NCBI RefSeq assembly: GCF_014203855.1
Contig: NZ_JACHJV010000002.1
Span: forward strand, 744,001 to 808,000
Length of the DNA: 64,000 bases
Reading direction: 5' to 3'
Source of the DNA: Kitasatospora kifunensis
GTDB lineage: Bacteria > Actinomycetota > Actinomycetes > Streptomycetales > Streptomycetaceae
Below are positions 46,696 to 56,611 of this stretch, in pieces. Within the stretch, counting starts at the first letter, position 1. Each line of letters opens with the position of its first letter. The notes under the pieces are model-generated. The model was given only the letters and a program-made list of their open reading frames with translations. It was not told the DNA's origin and ran no database searches. Position numbers and translations under genes: made by a program.

Positions 46696-47064
46696 TCAGG
46701 TGGTCAGGCAGGTCACGGTGGCTTCGAGGTACTCGGTGGTGGTGCCCATGTTCGTGCCCAGGACGTACCAGGTGTTCCCGGACCGGTAGTAGTCGGTGGC
46801 GTAGATGTCGTAGGCGCTGGTGTGCCAGTTGCCGACGGTCGGGAAGGTGCCGGTCGGGCAGCTGGCTGTGGCGACACCGTGTCCATGGGCGGGGATCGAG
46901 ACCCATGACCCAAGAGTGAGGGGAGCGTCGGCCGCTTCTGTGGCCGCCGGCTTCGTGTCGGTCAGCGGCTGATCGGTCTCGCTCGCGTGAGCGGATGCGG
47001 CGCTCAGGCCGAGCGCGAGCACCGAAGCGGCGCCCGCCAGGGCAAGGGTCCTGATGCGTTCCAT
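46696..47064 (-). CDS. Small secreted protein, unknown function
   Basis: 122 aa from ATG 47064, with TTGGAGG upstream. The signal peptide (RTLALAGAASVLALGLSAASAHA) ends near residue 28. The mature part of about 95 aa contains two cysteines (ATASCPTGT, TVTCLTT) and a beta-rich core (WHTSAYDIYATDYYRSGNTW, MGTTTEYLEATVTC). No family is recognised. A perfect hairpin downstream terminates the gene. Confidence 0.75.
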   Translation of the reverse strand: MERIRTLALAGAASVLALGLSAASAHASETDQPLTDTKPAATEAADAPLTLGSWVSIPAHGHGVATASCPTGTFPTVGNWHTSAYDIYATDYYRSGNTWYVLGTNMGTTTEYLEATVTCLTT

Positions 47065-47908
47065 GTCCAACCTCCAAGGTGTCCGACGAACGAAGAGTGT
47101 TACGGGCTGCCCCGATACCGGGAGGCAGAGCGCAAAGGGGGAGCGCAAGTCCAAGGGCTCGCGCGCTGATGTGGCAACCGCACGTCCGTCAGGGCCCGGG
47201 CGATCGCGGCGTTCTGTCTTCCGAGCCGGGATACTCATCCCGTGACCACAACCGGCAGCAGTCAGCCTGCCGGTTGCCGTGTTCACCACCTAGGAGGGTG
47301 GCGTGGGGAGAACATGACGCGGTGAAGACGAGAGGAGCACCGCCGTCCGCATGATCGGACCCCTGCTCGTGGTGCTGGTCACCGCGGCGGGTGTGCGGGA
47401 CCCCCTCGTCGGCACCCGGTGCCTGGACCAGGCCGGCGGCGAGCACCACCTCCGGGCGTGACCCAACACCGCAGACCAGAGAGCTGATTCCAGGGTCAGG
47501 CACCGGGAGGCGGACGTCGGCTGGAAACGTCACCCAGGCGCTTTCGGCCTGCCCGCGCAAGGTCACGGACAAGCCCAGAACTGATCACGTCTCGGCGGTT
47601 CAGCTCGCCGCTACGATGCCACGAGGTCGGGGTACACGGAAAAGAGCGAGCTCAGCGGCCTCGCCCCCGGCGCAGGTGCGCTCGCCGGCGCGGACCGCGG
47701 GTTGAGCCTGGTCCTGCACATGTGGGAGGACCGCTGCCTGGTCGTGACGATCAACGATCCCGACCGGCTCGATGCAGTGCCGTGGATCGACCGTCGGAGG
47801 ACGGGATGGGCGAGCACCACGATCGACTGGGCCAGGTCCGGCGGACCTGGCCCAGCGAAGCCCTGGAGACCGCCCCCCATGACCTATGAATGTTGACTCG
47901 GGCAGCCC
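47065..47908. other. 840 bp without a supported gene
   Basis: Short open frames exist on both strands. One at about 47702-47896 reads SLVLHMWEDRCLVVTINDPD, which looks coding-like, but no start, family or ribosome binding site supports it. Confidence 0.35.
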
Positions 47909-48985
47909 CTACAGGCCGGTGTAAACCCCAGCACTCTGCAGCTGAGGCGGGAGGCCGTCACAATACGTGGACGACCAGCTGGCCGTCACATTCGGAACGG
48001 AGCTCGGCACCTCGACTGTCAGCTGCGTGCCCGGGGCGCACGACCACTCATCCCCGCCGCCAGGGGTGAAGACGAAGCTGCCGGCGTAGGTCTGTACGGT
48101 CGGGGTTACGACGACCCATGCGTAATTACCTGCCGGAACAGTCCCGGTGGAATAGCCTTGTCCGCTGCCGACGCCCGTGGTGCTCGTCAGTTGGTAGGTG
48201 CTGGTCCAGGTTTGGGAGAACGCCTGTTCAAACCCTGCGGAGAATTCACCTCCAGCCTTCGCAGCCCCGAACTTGAGGCCGAATGAGACTTTGCTTGAGA
48301 TACTTATCGCCACGGAGGAGCCCGTCATGGTCGACGTGTCCGTACTGGACGTGTACGTGGCGGTAATTCCGGGGTTGTCGTGCGGGTATGGCCCACCAGA
48401 AACAACGCAGACTGACTGGCCGTATCTGGGGGAGTGGGGCTCGCCACCTGGCTCATCTGGCAGCTTGACGGGTTGGATTGGCACAGCGTCACCGCGTAGG
48501 TCGCGGCAGGGTTGTCAAGGTCGGCGGCAGCGGTCCAGGCACGAGCCGCCGCCATTGGGGGGATCGGGCTGGTGCTCTCATTCAGGTCCATGCACTGGCC
48601 GTCATGGACGTTCGCGAGCGAGTAGACGTTTCCCTTTGCCGCGCTGGCGGTCCCCATGGGCTTGAGGTACCAGAGGTCGGCGCTGCAGTTGGAGCTGGGA
48701 GCGATGCTGGGGGGCGTCGTAGGAGCCGGTCGTGACCGGCCGAAGCCGGTAGAAGCTGTCCCAGTAGCCCGGGTTGCCGATGCCGCCTTCATACTCGCAG
48801 AGTCCGGCGAAGTTCCGGATCTCGAACATGCCGTTGGTGGGTGGGTAGATGGTGAAGTTCTCATTGCTGTTGCCATTGGCCTGGTAACTGCCGAGAAGCC
48901 ATTCACCGGAGTCCGAGTAGGCCCCGAAAGAATCAAGGGGGATTGGTCCGTAAGCCCCTGTCATAAATCCTGGGTCGATTCCCAT
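47909..48985 (-). pseudogene. Possible beta-pore-forming (aerolysin-like) protein, two apparent 1-base losses
   Basis: Three minus-strand frames join smoothly if one base is added to each of two homopolymers (G6 at 48709-48714 and G5 at 48428-48432). Joined, from ATG 48985, the product is about 358 aa. The N-terminal 190 residues hold EWLLGSYQANGNSNENFTIY, SNCSADLWYLKPMG and DGQCMDLNEST, which look lectin-like. The C-terminal part has long alternating Ser/Thr-rich strands (MTGSSVAISISSKVSFGLKF, FSQTWTSTYQLTSTTGVGSG, YAWVVVTPTVQTYAGSFVF), the pattern of aerolysin-type pore formers. No signal peptide is visible. The family call is an inference from sequence pattern. Confidence 0.45.
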
Positions 48986-49099
48986 CGACCGTGAGCGGTG
49001 CGCCTCGCTCGGGCCGCTGACGCGCTGTCACGACCGGTGATGGAGCTGCCGGCCCGGATGCGGGACGCCCGTGGTCCTGAATGATCGTTTCTGTTCTCC

Positions 49100-49290
49100 A
49101 CGCAGAACGGTCAAGCAGGAGCCGCGGGCTCGGATGGACGTGATCGCTCTCGCCGTTGAACTCGCGCAGCTCCGCGTCAGAGCCGGCGCACACCTCGCAC
49201 GTGATCTCCTCGCACCGCTTGAGCATGACGAGATACCGTCCCGTGCACGGATCACCGCGCGACTGCGGGCACCGGCCGCACGCCGTGTCC
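49100..49290 (-). pseudogene. IS200/IS605-family TnpA scrap
   Basis: MLKRCEEITCEVCAGSDAEL then REFNGESDHVH matches the HUH region of Y1 transposases (normally followed by LLV and the YPPK segment). The catalytic Tyr helix is absent and the frame diverges after DHVH. Confidence 0.65.
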
Positions 49291-49315
49291 GCGGCGCCGG
49301 CTGAGCGGCCTGCGG

Positions 49316-50050
49316 CTACGCCGAGGCCCTGCCCGCAGGGTCCGCTCGATGGCGCGCTCCGCGCCTGGAGGGCGGCTGAAGGGGGCCTGGTGTCATCGAG
49401 GCGCCGATTTGGCGGACGAGTTGGTGGAACGAGATGACGGAGGTGATCGGAGGGAGGCCGCAGACGACCACGCTGGCGGGAGTATGTGAAACGGTGGCGA
49501 TACTGAGAGCGGCCGCTGTGCTGGAGAACATGACCACCACGGCCCATGAGAGTCCGATACGGCGCTGGTCGAAGGCGGCACGCAAAATGGACAGGCAGGC
49601 GACCAGCCACGGTCCGAAAATGACGACAGGCCAGATTTGTGCGAGCCCGTGTCGCATGCCGGACGACGCCAGAACTTGCATGGGGCCGTAGGAGAAAACC
49701 CAAGCCACCAGGCTGACGAGCGTGACGGTCGCAGCAGTAAGAATTCCGAAGAAAGAGCTGAAGGTTCGCGGTCCCATGCCTGCGGCGTGAGCGCGAGCTC
49801 TTTTCGCGCCAATTGCAGGGCTGGGTGGGATGCGGTCCGCTGGAGGCGCCTGATCGAATTTCTCCTCTACCACGCTGCGAAACAGTGAGTCGAAGGCCCA
49901 GGAAGGCCCAGATTTTCCGTGAGTTTCTTCGGCCCGAGGGCTGCGTTGATTCAGCCAGGTGCCCGTCACTGCTGTCGGCCATTCGTGCCGAGCTGGATCG
50001 GCGAAAGTCCTTTCCGGCATGGCCTCGGCATACGGGAAGAAGTCGTCCAT
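49316..50050 (-). CDS. DUF2637 membrane protein
   Basis: About 244 aa from ATG 50050; ATG 49777 is an alternative giving 153 aa. The first 90 residues are polar (MDDFFPYAEAMPERTF...), followed by four hydrophobic segments: TAATVTLVSLVAWVFSYGPM, IWPVVIFGPWLVACLSILRA, GLSWAVVVMFSSTAAALS and SVVVCGLPPITSVISF. The FSYGPM...GLAQIWPVVIFGPWLVAC pattern is that of DUF2637 proteins, common in streptomycete chromosomes and conjugative elements, where relatives are linked to plasmid spread. It suggests an integrated plasmid-derived segment. No partner transfer genes are seen. Confidence 0.65.
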   Translation of the reverse strand: MDDFFPYAEAMPERTFADPARHEWPTAVTGTWLNQRSPRAEETHGKSGPSWAFDSLFRSVVEEKFDQAPPADRIPPSPAIGAKRARAHAAGMGPRTFSSFFGILTAATVTLVSLVAWVFSYGPMQVLASSGMRHGLAQIWPVVIFGPWLVACLSILRAAFDQRRIGLSWAVVVMFSSTAAALSIATVSHTPASVVVCGLPPITSVISFHQLVRQIGASMTPGPLQPPSRRGARHRADPAGRASA

Positions 50051-50698
50051 TCCATAGCAGGTGTGCCTGCTTTCCGTCACGGGTGAATCCCATCTGTGAG
50101 CTCGACGTTGGCCTGCCGGGCGGGACCGCGTTGTTGGTGGCCGTTGGTGGAATTTCTTCCCAAGGGAGGCGATCTCTCCCTGCCGGGCCGGCGGATTCCT
50201 GCGGCAGAGACATTCCAATCGTGCCCGGGGAGCCCCATCCCCAGGCAGGAGCAGGCTCTTGGAACACTGCACCGGAGCAACGACCGTGTCCCTGCGCAGG
50301 TTCGGAACAGCTGATGAGATGCACTACATCAGCTGATGAACGGCTGACCTGCCGTCATGTTCGCAGGCTGGAGCACTCTGTGTGCCCGCTCCCTACGGGC
50401 ACCGGTGCGGGCGCGGGGGCCGAACCCCGCCGCCCCGGCGCACGGCGCAGCCCTGACGGGGGTGGGCACCGGCACGGCCCCGGCCCCATCAACTCGTGGG
50501 CCGCAGCGGGTCTTTCACAAGGGCGGCCGTCATATCGCGGCCCAGGCCCCCTCTTACGGGTGAATCGTTTTCGTCCATTGGCCAGAGAAGTTCCCCACCC
50601 CCTCCTGGGGCTGGATTCGTGGGGGATGGGGCGCATGCCCGTGACGACCTGGTCGTTTCAGCTAGCCGCGGCTCGCGCGGGGCCGGGGAGAAAGAGGT
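50051..50698. other. 650-bp intergenic region
   Basis: Divergent upstream region of the DUF2637 and NlpC/P60 genes. No gene or clear promoter is recognised. GGGGAGAAAGAG before 50699 is a ribosome binding site. Confidence 0.4.
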
Positions 50699-51940
50699 GT
50701 GCCGACGGGCGCTGCACAACGGGTGGAGGCGGGCCAGGGTCGGCCCTGGGCGCGGGCTTGGCTGCGCGCGAAGGCGGCACTGACGGTGACTGCTCTGGCG
50801 CTGCCGCCGGCCGTGGTGAGCACAGGGGCCGCGGCCGATCCGGTCCCCAGCGCCGTGGCCGGCCCGGCCCAGCCAGCGGATGCGGGCGCGCCCGCCGACG
50901 ATGCCTCTACCCTCGGCCCACTGCTGGGCCGGCTCCACGCGCTCTACCGCAGCGCCGAGGAGGCCACCGAGCGCTACAACGCCGTGGTCGCCACGCTGGA
51001 ACAGCGCCAGAAAGCGGTTGACGCTCTCAAAGGCCAGGTGGAACGCCGGCAGCAAGCGGTGGATGCCGGCAATGACATCGCCGCCCAGCTCGCGGCAGCG
51101 CAGTACCGCCAAGGCAACGCCTGCGCCTTCGCTGAGCTGTTCCTCTCCAAGGACCCGCACGAGGCGGTAGAGGATGCCCAGCTGCTCGCCCAGGCCGGCC
51201 GCTCTCAGAAGGAGTTCCTGGACCGCTTGAAGGCCGACCGAACAGCTCTGCAGAAACTGACGCAGCAGGCCCAGAACGTATTCGGACAGTCGCAGGAGCT
51301 GGCTGCTCAGCAGGAACGGGCGAAGGCCGAGGTCGCCAAGCAGCTGGCGGCAGTCGAGCAGTTGGTCTCCTCGCTGACCGGCGTACAGCGCAGCAGGATC
51401 GAGCAGGCGCAGAAGGCCGGGGCAGATCAGGCTCAGACGGCGTTCTTGGCCGCGGGCGCGCTCGGCGTCGGCGAGCGTGCCCCCCTCGCCGACAGGCCGT
51501 GCGGCGGTGCAGTACGCGATGGCGCAGATCGGCAAGCCCTATCTGCGGGGCGGCGCGGGTCCGAACTCGTTCGACTGCTCCGGGCTCACCTCGCAGGCAT
51601 GGCTGTATGCCGGTCTGTCGCTCCCACGTACCAGCCGGGACCAGTGGGCGCAGCTGCCGCACGTCGCGTTGGACCAGTTGCGCCCCGGTGACCTGGTTGT
51701 CTACTTCGCGGGGGTCACGCACGTGGCGGTATATGTCGGCGCAGGTCAGGTCGTGCAGGCGCCGCATACTGGCGCGGTCGTCAGGTGTCGCCGATCGGCG
51801 CGATGCCGATTCTGGGCGCGGTCCGGCCAGACCACGACGCGACAGGCGAGGACCTGGCCAAGGCCGGCACACCGGCGGGCCCTGCCACACAGAACGACCG
51901 GGCTTCACGGCTTGTGCCAGGTGCGGCCGTCCAGCGCTGA
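50699..51940 (+). pseudogene. Secreted NlpC/P60 peptidoglycan endopeptidase, two apparent 1-base changes
   Basis: GTG 50699 starts a secreted protein (signal AKAALTVTALALPPAVVSTGAAA) with a long coiled coil (RLHALYRSAEEATERYNAVV, AEVAKQLAAVEQLVSSLTGV), as in RipA-like endopeptidases. An extra C in C6 at 51480-51485 moves the frame. The NlpC/P60 domain then reads AAVQYAMAQIGKPYLRGGAG, NSFDCSGLTSQAW with the catalytic Cys, LPHVALDQLRPGDLVVYF and THVAVYVGAGQVVQAPHTG with the His. A missing C near 51786 is needed to reach VSPIGAMPILGAVRPD and the stop at 51938-51940. Joined, the gene is full length (about 410 aa). It would cut peptide cross-links in the cell wall. Confidence 0.75.
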
Positions 51941-52029
51941 CTGACGAGTGGGCCTGCGCGTGTCGCACAAAGCGACGTGGGCGTCGCGGGCTGCGGGCCA
52001 GTGCTGCGGGCCTGGTGGCGCCTCGCGTC

Positions 52030-52520
52030 TGGTGGGAGGTGTTGAACGCCTGGGCGGCGCTGTCGGCGCTGGTTTCTCACGGCCCCGCGGCTCCTGGATA
52101 TGCCCAGCTCGTGGCAGGTCCGGGTGACTCCTTCGGGGCAGTGCTGGGCGCGGTTGTCGCTGGGGATGACGGCGCTCAGCAGGCGCCAGAGGCGACCGCG
52201 GTCCTGAAACGCGTCGGTGACCAGCTCCGCGCGCATGTGGTCCGCGAGCGGCTGACTCACCAGGCGCTTCGAGAGCAGGCCCCGGCACCGTTGCGAGAAG
52301 CAGGAACTGGCTGCCCCAGGTGGGTGCTTGCGCAGGTGCACCCTGCGATGCCGCGCTCGCGCGTCACCCGCTCCACCCGCCTGTGGTTCACCGCTCTCCC
52401 TGCGGCCTGCACCTCGGCGGTGATCCGCGGGCTGCCGTAGGTGCTGTCGGAGCCGGCACGGATCCGATCGATCCGCCGGGCGGGCCCGTGGTCGGCGCGC
52501 CGTACGGGCCCCGGCGGCGA
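52030..52520 (-). pseudogene. IS3-family orfB scrap, frameshifted
   Basis: SDSTYGSPRITAEVQAAGRAVNHRRV is followed in another frame by ADHMRAELVTDAF, IPSDNRAQHCPEGVTRTCHE and LGISRSRGAV. These are the N-terminal part and part of the DDE core of an IS3 OrfB, differing from the copy at 59073. The segment between and the C-terminus are missing. Confidence 0.65.
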
Positions 52521-53249
52521 GCCACCGGTGTTCGCGGCGCTGTTGCCACATCCGCAGGACCGGCAGCCCAGCCACGGCGAGGCCCGGGCCGACTGCTTGG
52601 GCAGGTGCTCGCCAGGGAGACGCTTGGCTGCGGTCCAACCACCTGGCGTCACCCGCCGAAGCCGCACCTTGCCCTGGAACCGCACCGCTGACAAGACTCA
52701 CGGGGCCCTTCCGTACCGCCCGCCGAATGAGCCCCCAGGCCACCACGAACGACCGAGGCCGGAGACAAGGGCTTGCAGTCAGATATTCATCTATAAAGTC
52801 GGAACTGACCCAGACGCCCGAACGTCGTTTCGGGATTCTTTTATTACTTGGGGAAGTGGCGTCATTACGCCCCCGGACGACCCTCTTCATCTATCGGAAT
52901 CCGGCTTCGCTTGTGCCAGTACGAAACTCATGGACAGGACCCGGTATCTCTAATGTCGGAACGTCGGCCGCACGCCGATTTATCGGCGTCGAAGATCGCG
53001 GTGATCTCCCATGGTCATGGGGAAATTTGCCGCAGGTCGTTGACGCGTAGGGACGAAATGCCTGGACGGTTTACGGTGCTGCCGAGGCCTGGGGATCCAG
53101 CGGGCTTCTCAAGTCGATCGGTATGCCGCGTAAAGGAGCCCGTACGTGACAGGGCGGATATCCCGATCCTTGGAGGATTGATGGTGTTTATTATTCTCTT
53201 TACGCGGTTCTGTGAGAAGCTCTTCGGGCTCTTCCGGCCGTGCGAAACA

Positions 53250-53435
53250 ATGGCACATGGAAAACCATCAAATGGGGAGGCCAGCCGGAGGAGCGATCGA
53301 GTTCCTCGACAGCACAGCCCGCATTGCTGTCCCGGTCTTCACGGGCCGGAGCTGTCCGACAAGAGCCTGATTGCGGCCATTGACCAGCTGGAGGCGCTCG
53401 CCAACGACCCGAATCCCCCGCTCGGTGGGCGTTAG
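53250..53435 (+). CDS. Short peptide ending in the shared IDQLEALANDPNPP segment (copy 1)
   Basis: 61 aa from ATG 53250 to TAG 53433-53435. The C-terminal part reads PELSDKSLIAAIDQLEALAN then DPNPPLGGR. The core IDQLEALANDPNPP recurs exactly in the peptide at 62862-62930, although the surrounding DNA differs. The start is uncertain; ATG 53257 in another frame is also possible. The upstream DNA (52740-53260) is clearly less GC-rich than the window average. No family is recognised: it could be a small toxin, a signal or a modified-peptide precursor. Confidence 0.45.
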   Translation: MAHGKPSNGEASRRSDRVPRQHSPHCCPGLHGPELSDKSLIAAIDQLEALANDPNPPLGGR

Positions 53436-53994
53436 CCGTATCGCTCGCGTGAGCGGACGAGGCGACAGGCCCCGCTGGATTTCGCCGCCGCCGGCTCGGC
53501 CAGGAGCCGGCCCTCCCCGCCTGGCGACTGCCCCTGCCGGCCCGCGGCCTCCTCCTGCCTTTCCAGCAGGCCCGCCCGTTCGCACGCTGCCGTCCCTAAT
53601 CCTTTGCGTAGGTGGTTCGGGAAAGCCCCGGAGGGGCTCCCGGACTGTCTTCCGTGACGGAAACTTCTGTGGGCTCCTGGCCCGTGAGGCCTTACCGAAG
53701 AGCTGTGCTGTCACGGTGGTGGGTTCCGTGGCGGTCGCGTGGGCACCGGGCCGACGCCTGGAAACGTCCTGACTCCTGAGGTCTTCTGAGAGAGCGGCGC
53801 GTCCCGGTGTCTTCGGGCAGCTACGGAACCCACCCTTTGGTCGTGTTCGTTGTCGTGGTGGTGCGAGCCCGCTCCAGGGCGAACCCCTTGTCGATCTCCG
53901 CGAGCCGTCGAGCTCTGGCACAGATCGGGGTCCCTGGGGTGCGCTGGTGTCGCGAACGGCTACAGAGATGGTGGACCGCCGAGTCCTGGGATTA
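53436..53994. other. 560 bp left of IS5 copy C; possible displaced left end of the IS110 element
   Basis: No gene is recognised. AGCCCC GGA GGGGCT near 53623-53637 is a small hairpin. If IS5 copy C and the adjacent 1.6-kb element are removed, this stretch continues directly into the leader of the IS110 transposase gene at 56550, so its right part could be the IS110 noncoding left end. Confidence 0.35.
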
Positions 53995-54938
53995 GGCCGT
54001 GTCTCGTAATTGATCTTGTGGTGGGTCATTGCTCCTCGGCTCGCAGCCACAGGATCAGTGAGGCGAGGACGACGCCGGCCCGGTAGCGGTTGGCCAGCTT
54101 GTCGAACCTGGTTGCCACTGCCCGGAATTGCTTCAGCTTGGCGAAGCACCGCTCGACGACGTTCCGCCCTTTGTAGGCGGTCTTGTCGAAGGCCGGCGGT
54201 CGCCCGCCGCGCAGGCCGCGACGGGCGCGGCCTGCGATCTGGTCCCGGCGTTCGGGGATGGTCGCCTTGATCCGTCGGCGCCGCAGCAGGTCGCGGATCT
54301 TCCGGGAGGAGTAGGCCTTGTCGGCCACGACCCGGTCGGGTCTGGTCCTTGGTCGCCCGGCCCCGGGACGCGGGACGCGGATGGCGTCCAGGACGGCGGG
54401 CAGCATCGTGCAGTCGGCCGCGTTGCCCGTGCTCAATACGATCGACAGCGGCAGGCCCCGGCCGTCGACCGCCAGGTGGATCTTGGTGGTCAGCCCGCCC
54501 CGGGACCTGCCAAGCGCCTCGCGGCGCGCAACTGCTGCCGGATCATCCGATTCGTCCTCGGGCCGATCCCCTTTTTGCGGGCCCCGGCCGCGTGCTGGTG
54601 AGCCCTCGCAGCGGTGGAGTCGATCGAGACCGTCCACTCCACGGTCCCCACCGCGTCGTTGCGGACCTGGACCTCCTGCAGGAGTGCAGTCCAGGTGCCG
54701 TCCTTCTCCCATTGAGCGAAGCGCCGGTAGACGGTCTGCCACGGGCCGTATCGTTCGGGCAGATCACGCCACGGGGCACCCGTACGCAGTCGCCACAGCA
54801 CCCCGTTGACCACCTGGCGGTGATCCCGCCAGGGACGCCCGGCGCCGTCCCGCTGCGGCAACAACGGCTCTATCCGAGCCCACGCAGCATCGGTTATCTC
54901 TCCTCGACTCACCACAAGATCAATTATGAGACACGGCC
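53995..54938 (-). mobile_element. IS5-family insertion sequence, copy C (944 bp)
   Basis: Same element as copies A and B, with TA at 53993-53994 and 54939-54940. Its right-hand TA is also the left flank of the next element. Confidence 0.92.
54026..54915 (-). CDS. IS5-family DDE transposase, two frames (copy C)
   Basis: Frame 1 runs 54915 to 54490, frame 2 ends at 54026; the slip site is T5 at 54572-54576 on the plus strand. It shares GEITDAAW with copy A and differs from it by a silent change seen near 54819. Confidence 0.85.
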
Positions 54939-54940
54939 TA

Positions 54941-56547
54941 GCTTGATCTTTAACCTGTGCGGCGCGAGCGGGGGTTGATTGTCTTCTTCGCCGCTGGCTT
55001 CGTCGTGCCTGTTTTGTGGGTTGTGTGGACGTCGTGGCGTGGGGCCGGTTGGGAGTTCTTGCGGCCGGGAGGTCTGCCTGGGCCGGGGTGGCTGGGTTTC
55101 GGTGCGCTGGCCGGGGTGGTGGCGTTCGGGCGGAGGTGCCGGAATCCCCGTCGGACGCGGGCGGGGGTCAGGCGTTCGGGTGGTGCGGGTTTCTCCCAGG
55201 GGCGGCGGAGGTCGGCCGCGAGTGGTCGGGCGAGGCGGAGCTGGGTGTAGGCGGCCAGGATCAGCCAGGTCCAGCGGTCGGCTGCTTCGGGGGTGCGGAT
55301 CTTGGGGCGGGTCCAGCCCAGGGTCTGCTTGAAGAGGCGGAACGTGTGCTCGATGTCGAAGCGGCGTAGGAAGGCTTGCCAGAGGCGGTCGACGTCCGCC
55401 GGGGTGGCGTCGGTGCCTGACCACCACAGCCAGACCGGCTTGGGGATGGCTCCGCTGGGCAGGTGGTCGACCTCCAGGCGGATCACGGTGCCTTCGATGA
55501 CCGGCAGGGTGCCGGTCTCGGTGGTCCAGGAGGATCGGTGTGTCAGCTTGGGGTGCAGCCGATCCCAGGAGCGCGCGGTGGCAGTGCCGTAGAGGCGCGT
55601 CTCGGTGACGGTCGCCGCATCGGGGATGCCCCACGTGTCGGGCTGGCCGAAGACGAACTCTGCGCCGTGGCGGGGTGGCCGGCCCATGGTGCCGGGCAGC
55701 CGTGGCGGGCAGGCCCTGCGCAGGACGCGGTCCGAGCGCATCCGGGCCAGGATCTGCACGGGCAGGTCCTTCAGCAGGAAAGCCAGGCGGGGTGCGTCGT
55801 AGCCGGCGTCCGCGACGACGAGCAGGTCCGGGTCGCCGGCCTGCCACTGCCCGGCTGAGATCAGCCGTTGGATCAGGTCGCGCAGTTGTCGTGCGGTGAC
55901 CGCGGCGGCGTCGTCTCCCGGTGCCAGCCGCACCGCGTCCAGCGGTGCGGTCCACGAGCTGCGGCCGGGCTCCAGCGCGGTGACGACCGAGTAGGGCCAG
56001 CCCGGGACGGGGATGTGCTGGTCCTTGCCCCGCCCGTAGGTGTGGCACAGGATCCGCTCCGGTGAGGTGTGGGCGTCGGGTCGCAGCCAGCAGGTGATGT
56101 CGACGGCCAGCACGAGCCGCCCGTCCGCCGCGCGGGGCAGCGGCACCGACGCCAGTGCCCGCCGCAGCCGGTCGGCGTCCAGACGCCCGTGGGACAGGGC
56201 GTCGTAGAGCCCGCCGTGGCCTCGCCGGTGCTCGCCCACCAGTGAGAGTTCCACCAGCGACCGGACCGGACCGTCGGCGCACAGGACCGCGTCGGCCAGC
56301 TCGAACAAGGCATCCCGACGCCGAGTCAAGCAGGAGTAGAACTCCCCCCGGAAGCGTGACAGTTCAGCGAACGCATCCCGTCGGACGCCATCGTGCAGCA
56401 GACTCATCCCCACGGCCTTCGTACTGATCGTGTGTGTTCCTTGGTCGGAGCACATGATCAGGGGAAGGCCGCCTCCATGTACGGCAGTTACCTATACGAG
56501 TGATCAAGTTCGATGGCCCGTTCGAAGCATCTGCTTAAAGATCAAGC
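54941..56547 (-). mobile_element. 1607-bp insertion sequence with 13-bp terminal repeats
   Basis: GCTTGATCTTTAA (54941-54953) and its exact complement at 56535-56547 bound the element; TA flanks it on both sides (54939-54940 and 56548-56549). It lies in the 5' leader of the IS110 transposase gene and its left TA has been used again as the target of IS5 copy C. Confidence 0.8.
54950..56407 (-). CDS. Transposase, IS701/DDE-superfamily type
   Basis: About 485 aa from ATG 56407; an upstream ATG at 56455 would add 16 residues. Seen: MSLLHDGVRRDAFAELSRFR at the start, LVLAVDITCWLRPDAHTSPE with the first Asp, DLLVVADAGYDAPRLAFLL with the second, and RRFDIEHTFRLFKQTLGWTR with the Glu. This is the arrangement of a large streptomycete transposase family (NF041680-like, named from memory) related to IS701/IS4. 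The reading frame is complete, so the element should be active. The C-terminal tail is rich in Pro, Arg and Lys. Confidence 0.85.
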   Translation of the reverse strand: MSLLHDGVRRDAFAELSRFRGEFYSCLTRRRDALFELADAVLCADGPVRSLVELSLVGEHRRGHGGLYDALSHGRLDADRLRRALASVPLPRAADGRLVLAVDITCWLRPDAHTSPERILCHTYGRGKDQHIPVPGWPYSVVTALEPGRSSWTAPLDAVRLAPGDDAAAVTARQLRDLIQRLISAGQWQAGDPDLLVVADAGYDAPRLAFLLKDLPVQILARMRSDRVLRRACPPRLPGTMGRPPRHGAEFVFGQPDTWGIPDAATVTETRLYGTATARSWDRLHPKLTHRSSWTTETGTLPVIEGTVIRLEVDHLPSGAIPKPVWLWWSGTDATPADVDRLWQAFLRRFDIEHTFRLFKQTLGWTRPKIRTPEAADRWTWLILAAYTQLRLARPLAADLRRPWEKPAPPERLTPARVRRGFRHLRPNATTPASAPKPSHPGPGRPPGRKNSQPAPRHDVHTTHKTGTTKPAAKKTINPRSRRTG

Positions 56548-56611
56548 TAGGGCGCCGCGTGACCCGCATGAGCTCGTGACCTGCACGAACGCACAACGCT
56601 GGGAGAACGGT

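Noticed and set aside
47189..47572. A 127-codon minus-strand frame
   Set aside because: No ribosome binding site, no family and poor coding character after the first 30 residues.
56513..56611. An N-terminal extension of the IS110 transposase from ATG 56513
   Set aside because: This DNA belongs partly to the terminal repeat of the 1.6-kb element; family members begin at TVYCGIDWAE, and TTG 56612 has a ribosome binding site.
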